From positions 85,566 to 149,565 of the forward strand of contig JBFGZQ010000009.1 in assembly GCA_041586735.1 (NCBI GenBank): DNA of 64,000 nt, written 5' to 3'. The position numbers and the translations under genes are program-made. Positions 16,208 to 23,862 of this stretch are shown here, in pieces. This stretch comes from Motiliproteus sp041586735. GTDB lineage: Bacteria; Pseudomonadota; Gammaproteobacteria; Pseudomonadales; Balneatricaceae. The notes below the pieces were generated by a model. That model was not told where the DNA came from and ran no database searches. It saw only the letters and a program-made list of their open reading frames with translations. Numbering within the stretch: the first letter of the stretch is position 1; the number at the start of each line of letters is the position of its first letter.

Positions 16208-16762
16208 GTGGACGACTTGGATTCAGCATTCGTGCATAACAATAAAAAACCACGTTCGATAAAACCGTTACTGACCACCCTAGCGTTGATTGTGCTGGTG
16301 GTTTGGACCCATTTATGGAGCGGTAATCCTGTGTTTCACTCTCAGGTCTGGCAAGAGCCCGGCTGGACGGAATTCAGAGAGCGTTACAATGTCGATGAGT
16401 TTGGCGAAGATGGCTATTTCGTGCGTGCGGTCAAGAACGGCTATAACCTGTTTTTTTATACCGAGCGCTATGGCTGGCGGTTTACCCGAAAAAACCAAGC
16501 AGACCCTGTCAACAGCTGTGCCGATTGCCACACCCCAGAAGATATCGCCTATAGCTTTGTCAGCTCCGATCGTTACGACCCCGCACTGGGTAAACGCGTC
16601 TCCTTCGAGGAGCGGCTGATGCGTTGCTATGCCAGCCCCGAACGACTTAATGGTTTTGTGCCCACCCTTTACGACCCCGCCATTCGTGATCTGCGTATTT
16701 TTGCCCGGATGGTGGCACACCATCTGCAACTCAATGAAGGGTCGCTGAGGGGGCCAGGATGA
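16208..16762 (+). CDS. Membrane-anchored mono-heme cytochrome c, SoxA/TsdA-like half
   Basis: About 184 residues from GTG 16208 (TTG at 16205 is an alternative). One membrane helix (about 20-38) is followed by a periplasmic domain with one heme motif, CADCH. After it comes EERLMRCYASPERLNGFVPTLYDPAIRDLRIFARMVAHHL, which parallels the 'Cys...RSMNG...' region of SoxA and of TsdA thiosulfate dehydrogenase, where the cysteine is the sixth ligand of the active-site heme. The cysteine is kept here. That makes a substrate-converting or electron-transfer heme plausible; identity as a sulfur enzyme is inference. The stop overlaps the start of the diheme gene (ATGA). Confidence 0.8.
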   Translation: MDDLDSAFVHNNKKPRSIKPLLTTLALIVLVVWTHLWSGNPVFHSQVWQEPGWTEFRERYNVDEFGEDGYFVRAVKNGYNLFFYTERYGWRFTRKNQADPVNSCADCHTPEDIAYSFVSSDRYDPALGKRVSFEERLMRCYASPERLNGFVPTLYDPAIRDLRIFARMVAHHLQLNEGSLRGPG

Positions 16763-17865
16763 GCCGTTTACAGCGGCTATTGATTCACCGCGGGGTTCGT
16801 GTGGGTGTGCTGCTGATATTGCTGGCACTGCTATACCTGCTGGCGCTGCAGCAGCACCAGCAGCGTGAGCAGCTTCGTAATAACGAGGTTGTTTTGACTC
16901 AGGAGTGCACAGAAAAACTCGATCGCTATAACCTCCAGCCAGGGCAACACTACCGTTCAGCCCATACCCTAGTTCAAACAGTCCCAGATCAAACCGCCGG
17001 AGCTCAGAACCTGCAAGGCTATAGCGCAGAAGATGTCCGAGCGATTCAGCGCGGCTGTAATATCATTGACGACCTGCAGGGAGAACAGGCACTGTCTACG
17101 GCGGAGCGCTGGAATTCGACCCGCTTTGTTCGTGGTAATCAAACCAGTTGTGATCATTGCCACCAGGGGGTCGGCGACAAGCAGGATGCCCAGGGTAATC
17201 GCCAGATCGGTTCGCTTAGTCTAGGGGCTTCGTGGGTGATGGCCGATATGTACGACCGCTTCACCGGTCTGCTACTGCCGTTTGAGTTGCGCCAGATGCA
17301 GTGTTTCATTAACTCATCTAACGGCTTCAAACCCAATATCGCCGATGATCTGATTCGTGATGTGACCGCCTATAGCCGATTTCTGTCGGCGGCACTGGAA
17401 CTGAAAGTGAGCAACCGCTATCCCGAACAGGGGGTCGATGAACTGCCCGCCTCGGGTACCCTCAAACGCGGCGACGATTATGTCCGCGGTGAGGTGTTGT
17501 ATCAGCGTCGCTGCAGCCATTGCCATGGCAGCCAAGGGCTGGGAAGTGTTCAGGCGGGGAAGGTGCTATTTCCCGCTGTAGCCGGCCCCAATGCGTTTAA
17601 CTTGCAGTCGCGTAATAACTTTTCCTTCGTCTCGACCATATTGCCCGGTTTTATCTGCCGCAATATGCCCAAGGGCGAAGAGGGCAGCCTAGATACGCAG
17701 CAATGCCGTGATATCGCTTTTTATATCAGCAACCTGCCACGCCCGGCGGGTGATAGGCAGGGGCCTCTGGCAGCGGCCTGGCAGCAACTGATGATGCGCG
17801 TCATGCCCGGCCTGGTTGCTTTTGTTGATACCCTTAACTCGCCACCGATGCAGAGTAAACTTTGA
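16759..17865 (+). CDS. Membrane-anchored diheme cytochrome c, TsdA/SoxA-like
   Basis: 368 residues. One N-terminal helix (about 13-31) is followed by two heme domains. The first has CDHCH in RGNQTSCDHCHQGVGD and then ELRQMQCFINSSNGFKPNIADDLIRDVTAYSRFLS, the layout of TsdA around its heme-ligating cysteine. The second has CSHCH in RGEVLYQRRCSHCHGSQGLG and a probable Met ligand in CRNMPKGEEG, as in class I cytochromes. TsdA joins two thiosulfates into tetrathionate or works in reverse. Here the protein is anchored and paired with a single-heme relative, so substrate may differ. It overlaps both neighbours, so translation is coupled. Confidence 0.85.
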   Translation: MSRLQRLLIHRGVRVGVLLILLALLYLLALQQHQQREQLRNNEVVLTQECTEKLDRYNLQPGQHYRSAHTLVQTVPDQTAGAQNLQGYSAEDVRAIQRGCNIIDDLQGEQALSTAERWNSTRFVRGNQTSCDHCHQGVGDKQDAQGNRQIGSLSLGASWVMADMYDRFTGLLLPFELRQMQCFINSSNGFKPNIADDLIRDVTAYSRFLSAALELKVSNRYPEQGVDELPASGTLKRGDDYVRGEVLYQRRCSHCHGSQGLGSVQAGKVLFPAVAGPNAFNLQSRNNFSFVSTILPGFICRNMPKGEEGSLDTQQCRDIAFYISNLPRPAGDRQGPLAAAWQQLMMRVMPGLVAFVDTLNSPPMQSKL

Positions 17866-19430
17866 TTAAACTCGCGACCCTTGCAGATCTGACGCCCTTC
17901 TCGTCTCGCCAGCTGAGCAATGACCTGCTGATCGGTTTGACCCTGGCGGTAGTGGTATTACCCCAGGCTATCGCCTTCTCAACGACCCTGGCAGGGCTGC
18001 CGCCGCATTTCGGTATTTATGCGGCGATCTGGGGAACCCTGTTTACCGCCATGCTCAACTCTTCCAAAGTGTTCCACGGGGGCCCCAACAGCGCCATGTC
18101 GGCGCTAATGGGGGTGATTTTGCTGCCGATTGCACCGCAGTTTGGCACCGATTACCTGGGCTACGCACTGACCCTGGTGTTGATGACCGGGTTGATTCAG
18201 CTGCTATTTGTGATGGTCGGCCCCTTACGGCGAATGCTGGATTTTCTCAGTGAACCGGTGATTAACGGGATGATCTGCGGTATTGGACTATTTTTGATTT
18301 TCAAATCGATCGCCAGTTTTGCCGGGTTGCCGATCAATACCGAAGTGGAATGGCCGCTGTGGATCGCTTGGCAGACCCTGAACGCCGCGCTTGAGGTAGG
18401 CAACCTCTATGCGATCGAGGTAGGGATGGTGACGCTGGTGGTGATCATCCTGATACGTCAGTTGCCAAGATTCAAAAACGCGGCGATTCTCTGCGGCATT
18501 ATTATCGGAACAGCGTATTCGCAATACCTCAATGGCCGCTATGGACTGGAGAACACCCTGATCGAGCAGACCGCCAACCTGTCAAAATTAGGCATGGTGT
18601 TCCCTTCCCTGCCGCTGTTCAGCAACGAAGCCATTCCTGACATTATCCGGATTCTTCCGGGTGCAGTGACCTTGGCGCTGCTCGGATTGTTTCAAACCGT
18701 GGCGGCGATGCGGCGGATGAATCGCAAGCAGGGCGTTTTTGTCGATAGTCGCACAGGTATCTATGCCGACGGCGTCAGCAATTGCCTCCTGCCCTTTCTC
18801 TCCTCATTACCGAGCTGCGCGTCATTCAACCGGATGTGGTTGATGCATAGCATGGGCGCGGTGAGCCGGTTGGCAGCGATCTCCTCGGCATTCATACTGC
18901 TGGGGCTGGTGCTATTCTTTTCCGAGCTGATCTCCATCATCCCCATCCCAGCGATGGCTGCCGTGATCATGGTGGTGGGCGCCAACATGATCAACTGGCA
19001 AGAGATTCGTCCCCATCTGAACAACCTGCCCGAAGCCGTAGTGTTCGGCGTCTCATTCATCTCGGTGCATATCTTCGGCTTGTTCGGCGCGGTTATTGCG
19101 GGCTCAGTGCTAGCGCTGGCGCATGCCAAGTGGATTAAGGCACACCCGCGCATCAACCTGAACGGTAATGTGTTGGCGATCCATGGCAATATCTACTACG
19201 GCTCGCTGCCGGTGATCGAATCGATGTACCACGAAGCGATCGAGCGTCATGACTCCTTAGTACTCGATTTCCGCAATGTTTACTATATAGATCCAGAAGG
19301 GCTGCGCTGGCTGATGGCGGTCAAGGGCAACGATCATGTCACCCTACTGGATCGTAGAGGGGGGGATGATGAACGCCGCACCGGCAAACGCGCTCGGCGC
19401 AATGATCGTCGTCGGACTCGCTATCTCTAG
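17862..19430 (+). CDS. SulP-family anion transporter with short STAS domain
   Basis: 522 residues starting at TTG 17862, which overlaps the stop of the cytochrome gene. About ten to twelve membrane segments follow the SulP plan: DLLIGLTLAVVVLPQAIAFSTTLAGLPPHFGIYAAIWGT, GGPNSAMSALMG, and SCASFNRMWLMHSMGA. The C-terminal cytoplasmic STAS region (IHGNIYYGSLPVIESM ... LVLDFRNVYYIDPEGLRWL) is shorter than usual and ends in a very basic DRRGGDDERRTGKRARRNDRRR tail of low complexity. SulP proteins move sulfate, bicarbonate or related anions. Its place behind two TsdA/SoxA-like cytochromes suggests uptake or export of a sulfur oxyanion, though bicarbonate cannot be excluded. Confidence 0.9.
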   Translation: MIKLATLADLTPFSSRQLSNDLLIGLTLAVVVLPQAIAFSTTLAGLPPHFGIYAAIWGTLFTAMLNSSKVFHGGPNSAMSALMGVILLPIAPQFGTDYLGYALTLVLMTGLIQLLFVMVGPLRRMLDFLSEPVINGMICGIGLFLIFKSIASFAGLPINTEVEWPLWIAWQTLNAALEVGNLYAIEVGMVTLVVIILIRQLPRFKNAAILCGIIIGTAYSQYLNGRYGLENTLIEQTANLSKLGMVFPSLPLFSNEAIPDIIRILPGAVTLALLGLFQTVAAMRRMNRKQGVFVDSRTGIYADGVSNCLLPFLSSLPSCASFNRMWLMHSMGAVSRLAAISSAFILLGLVLFFSELISIIPIPAMAAVIMVVGANMINWQEIRPHLNNLPEAVVFGVSFISVHIFGLFGAVIAGSVLALAHAKWIKAHPRINLNGNVLAIHGNIYYGSLPVIESMYHEAIERHDSLVLDFRNVYYIDPEGLRWLMAVKGNDHVTLLDRRGGDDERRTGKRARRNDRRRTRYL

Positions 19431-19441
19431 AGATCATCAGT

Positions 19442-19463
19442 GGGTCTGTCAGCCTTCAGACCC
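19442..19463 (+). terminator. Hairpin after the SulP gene
   Basis: GGGTCTG and CAGACCC form a 7-bp stem around an 8-base loop, 11 bases past the SulP stop, at the end of the five-gene operon. No T run, so termination is only probable. The rest of the gap to 19712 turns AT-rich and holds an 11-bp doublet (TGACCCTCACC/TGACCCTCAGC near 19548). Confidence 0.45.
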
Positions 19464-19712
19464 GCAGATTGTAGCCCCGGCACTAAACGTCGATAAAACG
19501 GCCACAACGGGGTTGATACAAGACGCTTTGCTGGGCTGCAGGATAAAATGACCCTCACCTGACCCTCAGCCACGACTGATATAAGTAACGATATGACCTA
19601 TGCTCAAACGAGCAGGGGTCGAGTATGATGATCTACCTGAGTATCCAGCGGGCTCAATTAATCGACCCTAGGTATCTACACTCTCGTTAGACAATCAAAA
19701 AAGGGACAGGTT

Positions 19713-20285
19713 GTGGCTCAACAATACTTAGAAATATCCGAATCAGTTAAAGAGTTTATTGAACAGCAAAAGGTTTTCTTTGTAGGGACTGCAACCGCTG
19801 ATAGCAAGGTAAACATCTCTCCAAAAGGAATGGATTCGTTCAGAATTATAGATAAAAACAGAGTTATTTGGCTTAATGTAACGGGTAGCGGAAATGAAAC
19901 ATCTGCCCATATCCAGATAAATTCAAGAATGACAATCATGTTTATGGCGTTGGCAGGAAAACCTATGATTGTTCGTTTATATGGCTTAGCACGTGTTATT
20001 CACAAAAATGATCCTGAATGGCAGCGCCTAATCTCAATGTTTCCCTCTATTCCTGCCGCCAGACAGATTTTTGATGTAAGAGTCGAGCTTGTCCAAACCT
20101 CATGTGGAATGGCTGTGCCTTATTATGACTATGTAGGGGAGCGCGAGCAATTAAACAACTTACACCACAAAATTGGTGAAGAGCGAGTGATTGAATACTG
20201 GAAAGAAAAAAATCAATATAGCATTGATAGTATACCTACAAATATTGTAAGCAAGAATTGCTCAGGAAGGCCAGAAAAACAATGA
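19713..20285 (+). CDS. Pyridoxamine 5'-phosphate oxidase-like flavoprotein
   Basis: 190 residues from GTG 19713 with AGGGACAGG just upstream. The sequence fits the FMN-binding split-barrel family: KVFFVGTATADSKVNISPKGMDSFRII near the N-terminus, VIWLNVTGSGNETSAHIQINSRMTIMFMA and IVRLYGLARVIH. Members bind FMN or similar flavin cofactors; substrate unknown. The gene is visibly AT-rich compared with flanking regions and overlaps the start of the amidotransferase gene (ATGA), so the two form an operon that was probably acquired together. Confidence 0.85.
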   Translation: MAQQYLEISESVKEFIEQQKVFFVGTATADSKVNISPKGMDSFRIIDKNRVIWLNVTGSGNETSAHIQINSRMTIMFMALAGKPMIVRLYGLARVIHKNDPEWQRLISMFPSIPAARQIFDVRVELVQTSCGMAVPYYDYVGEREQLNNLHHKIGEERVIEYWKEKNQYSIDSIPTNIVSKNCSGRPEKQ

Positions 20286-20980
20286 AAGTACACAGTCTTC
20301 AACATGTCCCATTTGAGGGCTTGGGTAGTATAGAAGCGTACATGAATAAACATGCGCACGAAGTGTCAACAACGCATTTATATAAAGGAGACACCCTGCC
20401 TCCAATAGCTGCATTTGATTGGCTTATCATCATGGGTGGCCCAATGGGTATTCATGATGAACGACATCATCCTTGGTTAGAGGCAGAAAAAGAATTTATC
20501 AGGGCAGCTATAGATGCAGGAAAGATTGTAATAGGGATTTGCCTTGGTGCACAATTGATTGCTGATGCACTAGGAGCAAAGGTTTATAAAAACAAGCATC
20601 GTGAAATAGGCTGGTTCGATATCATCCGTAATCCTGAGTTAAACAATACTCGTCTATCGGAAGCTATTCCCGAGCGTATTGAAGTGTTTCATTGGCACGG
20701 AGACACATTTGATATTCCCAATGGTGCACGTGCAGTAGCAAAGAGTGATGCCTGTGCGCACCAAGGATTTATTTTTAATGATAGAGTCGTAGCGCTTCAG
20801 TTTCATCTGGAAACCACCTTAGACTCAGTTTCAGAATTAATAAATAATTGTGGCAATGAACTTGATAACTCTGAATATGTTCAATCAAAGGATGAGATCC
20901 TTTCTAGTTCGCAGCGGCTTGAAAACATTAATAAAATAATGTCTTCAATATTAAGCGCGCTTGATATAAAGAATCCCTGA
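20282..20980 (+). CDS. Class-I glutamine amidotransferase domain protein
   Basis: 232 residues from ATG 20282. The class-I glutaminase triad is visible: nucleophile Cys in GICLGAQLIADALG, and His/Glu in VALQFHLETT. The oxyanion-type loop IIMGGPMGIHDE is also present. This fits GMP-synthase-like stand-alone amidotransferases, some of which act on gamma-glutamyl compounds (PuuD or YvdE-like) or belong to small biosynthetic operons. The start overlaps the preceding flavoprotein gene. AT-rich codon use is shared with that gene. No dedicated synthetase partner lies nearby. Confidence 0.85.
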   Translation: MKVHSLQHVPFEGLGSIEAYMNKHAHEVSTTHLYKGDTLPPIAAFDWLIIMGGPMGIHDERHHPWLEAEKEFIRAAIDAGKIVIGICLGAQLIADALGAKVYKNKHREIGWFDIIRNPELNNTRLSEAIPERIEVFHWHGDTFDIPNGARAVAKSDACAHQGFIFNDRVVALQFHLETTLDSVSELINNCGNELDNSEYVQSKDEILSSSQRLENINKIMSSILSALDIKNP

Positions 20981-21077
20981 TGACAACGCACAAGCGGGAC
21001 GCCAAAACGACATAGCTCTATCTACGCTATTTTTCCCAGCTGCAGACACCAGACATTGAGGCGCAATAGGTTCACAG

Positions 21078-21293
21078 ATGATCATAGAAATATCAGGCTT
21101 GGTTTTTAAGTGCGAAGTCGATGAAACTATCTTTTTTTCACGCTTATATGAATTACCAAGTTACCACAATGTGGTTAATAATGGTTTAAGCTTATATTTA
21201 ACCCTGACTGAAGAGTCTAAAGAATCGGCTATTAAGGAGCTGCAGATAATCTGTGATACATGGGGAGCAACTTTTAAAATATTAGAAGAATGA
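21078..21293 (+). CDS. Small hypothetical protein
   Basis: 71 residues from ATG 21078. The frame is free of rare-looking codons and has the same AT-rich base use as the two genes before it. The sequence alternates beta and helix (MIIEISGLVFKCEV ... KESAIKELQIICDTWGATFKILEE), with no signal peptide or membrane helix. I do not recognise it. No strong ribosome site precedes it. It is probably part of the same AT-rich islet; whether it is really expressed is uncertain. Confidence 0.45.
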   Translation: MIIEISGLVFKCEVDETIFFSRLYELPSYHNVVNNGLSLYLTLTEESKESAIKELQIICDTWGATFKILEE

Positions 21294-21527
21294 TTTTTCA
21301 TTTACTTAAAGCGTTTCTTAGCAGCTTTCTTTGTGTAGGATTTTAAGGTATTTAATCCACTTCAGCCATACCAGTCTGAATCCTATAAGATCTGTATTTA
21401 AAATACGCGCTTGCAATGGATCGGCTAACTTAAAAAATACAACTTATTCATACCCTAGGCGCCTTACTGTATTTTTGAGGCGTCATGGGCTACTCAATCA
21501 AAGATAGAGTCGGGTGGGATAATTCCA

Positions 21528-22457
21528 GTGAAATTTCAGCAACTCCATGCTTTCAAAGCCGTTTATGAATTGGGCACCGTGACAGCGGCGGGAGGGAATC
21601 TGCATTTAACTCAACCGGCTGTCAGCAAGCTGATTGCTGCTCTGGAACATCGCGTCGGTTTTAAGCTTTTTGAGCGGATAAGGGGGCGGCTCATCCCTAC
21701 GGATCGAGGCAAAGCCTTCTATTTTGAAGTGTCTAAGGCCTTTGCTGCCTTGGAGACCTTGGAAGAAAGCGCGAGAGATATACGAACACGCCACTGGGGA
21801 AGTTTACATATAGCCGCATTTCCTTTGCTCGCTCACAGCTACCTGCCGAAACTGTTGGGGCAGTTCCTTAAGCAATCCCCAAAGTTGAAGGGCTCGTTAA
21901 AAGCTTATAGGTCCGAGGAGGTGTTGCGCCGTACCGAGATCCAGTCTTGCGATGTGGGCTTTGCCGCTGTCGGTGATCTCAGCCCGGGAGTAAGCAGCAT
22001 TGAGGTCCAGTGTGATTGTGTTTGCATCCTGCCACCGGGCAGCCCGCTTTGCACACAGCCTTATATAGAGCCCGGTGATTTAGAGTCGGAACCCTTTATC
22101 CGCAGCGAAACGGACGTCACCCAAAAGCGCGTGGATAAGGCATTCTCTCGGTCCGGCGTTAGACGTAACGATGTACTTGAAGTCTCGTTTGCCAGTTCAA
22201 CGGCATCGTTGGTTGCAGAGGGTGTGGGAGCAGCCATTGTCGACCCCTTTACGGCTCATCAGGCAAAGAAAGTGAATCTGAATGTCTACATCAAAGCTTT
22301 TAAGCCGGCCATTCCCTTTTCTTTTAACATCCTGTTCCCTGCCTTACGCCCGGTGTCTCAGTCGGTGGAGCTGTTTGTCGATTCATTCTTCTCACTGGCG
22401 AATGAAGAGGGGATTCTCCTTGAACGTTCGAACAAGCGTCCACCCTCGGATAGGTAG
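21528..22457 (+). CDS. LysR-family regulator, probably of the opine cassette
   Basis: 309 residues from GTG 21528, with GGTGGG upstream. The N-terminal winged helix is clear (FQQLHAFKAVYELGTVTAAGGNLHLTQPAVSKLIAALEHRVGFKLFERIRGRLIPTDRG) and is followed by the usual effector-binding domain of about 210 residues. The GTVTAAGGNLHLTQPAVSKLIAALE wording is close to regulators of opine catabolism (OccR/NooR type) and CysB-like proteins. It lies 221 bases upstream of an octopine/nopaline-type dehydrogenase on the same strand. LysR genes are more often divergent from their targets, so read-through or an internal promoter in the gap would be needed. Confidence 0.88.
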   Translation: MKFQQLHAFKAVYELGTVTAAGGNLHLTQPAVSKLIAALEHRVGFKLFERIRGRLIPTDRGKAFYFEVSKAFAALETLEESARDIRTRHWGSLHIAAFPLLAHSYLPKLLGQFLKQSPKLKGSLKAYRSEEVLRRTEIQSCDVGFAAVGDLSPGVSSIEVQCDCVCILPPGSPLCTQPYIEPGDLESEPFIRSETDVTQKRVDKAFSRSGVRRNDVLEVSFASSTASLVAEGVGAAIVDPFTAHQAKKVNLNVYIKAFKPAIPFSFNILFPALRPVSQSVELFVDSFFSLANEEGILLERSNKRPPSDR

Positions 22458-22678
22458 ACAGTTTTTTGGGCCTGCCGCACGTCCCCTGCACTACAACAGG
22501 CTCAAAAATCCACCATCGATAACATCAACTTAGGCACGGCACGCGGATTTTACCGCAAAGCCATAACTTTAAGGAATAGGGCTGCTGTAGATTCGACTTA
22601 GACTTACGGCACGCGCAGAAATACAGTCTTTCGCCAAGCACGCTAACAATAATTCAGCGAATGATAGGTGAAAGACTG

Positions 22679-23791
22679 ATGATAGATAACAACAAAGTTT
22701 CTGTACTGGGTGCCGGCAATGCCGGTTTGACCGCGGCTTACCACTTCTCTCTCCATGGCTCCGATGTTTGCCTGTATGGCTCTCAAGGCTTTGATGAGCA
22801 GATTGACTATATCCAACAAGCCGGCGGTATCCGTGCTTTGGACGAAGTGGGTGGCATTGAAATGACCTTTGGGGGCTTTCAGTCGGTGACAACCACCAAA
22901 GATATCCAGCAAGCGGTTGTGTTCTCCAAGACCCTGGTGCTACCGGTTCCCTCCTTTGCTCAGGAGCCGCTTTTTCGCCAGATGCTCCCCTATCTCACCA
23001 ATGACCATCTGTTGCTGCTAATGCCTGGCAACTACGGCTCTCTTGAGCTTAATCGTATTAAGGACGAAGAGGGCTACCAGGAACTTGACCTCACTTTTGT
23101 CGATGCCATTTCTATCCCTTGGGCCACCCGGATCATGGGTAAAGCCGAGATTGCTATCTTCGGAATCAAAGAGGTGCTGCCGCTGGCGGCACTGCCTGCG
23201 AGCCGGACCCACCGTGCTATCGAGCAGCTGCAGGGACATTTCCCGTTGCCGTTGACCCCCCTGGAGAACGTGATTGTCGCGGGGTTGGAGAACATAAATT
23301 TTGGTGGTCATCCGCTGCTGACCACTCTGAATATGGGGCTACTAGAAAACTTCAACGGCGACTTTAACTATTACAAGGATTGCTGCTCACCGGCGGTTGC
23401 ACGGGTTGCGGAAGATATGGATCAGGAACGCATGGCGGTGGGTAAGTCCCTAGGAGTAACGCTCAAATCCGAGCTGGAGGCGATGAATGAATTATACTCT
23501 CTCAACGCCGAAACCGTTTATGAGATAAACCGTACCTCTGAGACCCATGGAAAGATCAACTCAGCACCGGCGGGCCCTCAGACACGCTATATCACCGAAG
23601 ATGCCGCCTATCTGTTGGTTCCCTGTTTCGAGTTGGCCCAGATGTTAGGCATTGATACGCCCATTATTCGATCCATTCTGAATATTGCCGGCGCTTATAA
23701 CCGTACTGATTACTTCAAGATCGGCCGTACGCTGAAGAAGATGGGACTGTCACAACTTACCGCAGACCAGATTCTAACAGTGGTCGCCTAA
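22679..23791 (+). CDS. Octopine/nopaline dehydrogenase-family enzyme
   Basis: 370 residues from ATG 22679, chosen because AGGTGAAAG sits just before it; ATG 22661 is an alternative. The N-terminal Rossmann fold has GAGNAGLTAAYHFSLHG and PGNYGSLELNRI. The C-terminal catalytic domain shows NINFGGHPLLTTLNMGLLEN, FNYYKDCCSPAVARVAEDMDQERMAVGKSLG, the hallmark His-Pro and Asp-x-x-Glu-Arg patterns of opine dehydrogenases. Such enzymes reductively join an amino acid to a 2-oxo acid, or reverse this. The substrate cannot be told. Followed 71 bases later by a YfcC-type transporter, and preceded by a LysR gene. Confidence 0.88.
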   Translation: MIDNNKVSVLGAGNAGLTAAYHFSLHGSDVCLYGSQGFDEQIDYIQQAGGIRALDEVGGIEMTFGGFQSVTTTKDIQQAVVFSKTLVLPVPSFAQEPLFRQMLPYLTNDHLLLLMPGNYGSLELNRIKDEEGYQELDLTFVDAISIPWATRIMGKAEIAIFGIKEVLPLAALPASRTHRAIEQLQGHFPLPLTPLENVIVAGLENINFGGHPLLTTLNMGLLENFNGDFNYYKDCCSPAVARVAEDMDQERMAVGKSLGVTLKSELEAMNELYSLNAETVYEINRTSETHGKINSAPAGPQTRYITEDAAYLLVPCFELAQMLGIDTPIIRSILNIAGAYNRTDYFKIGRTLKKMGLSQLTADQILTVVA

Positions 23792-23862
23792 ATGGCCTCT
23801 CTTTGGTCTTGGTACCAGATACTCACCAAACAACTCGATTCAATAATAAGAACGGTGTCGCT

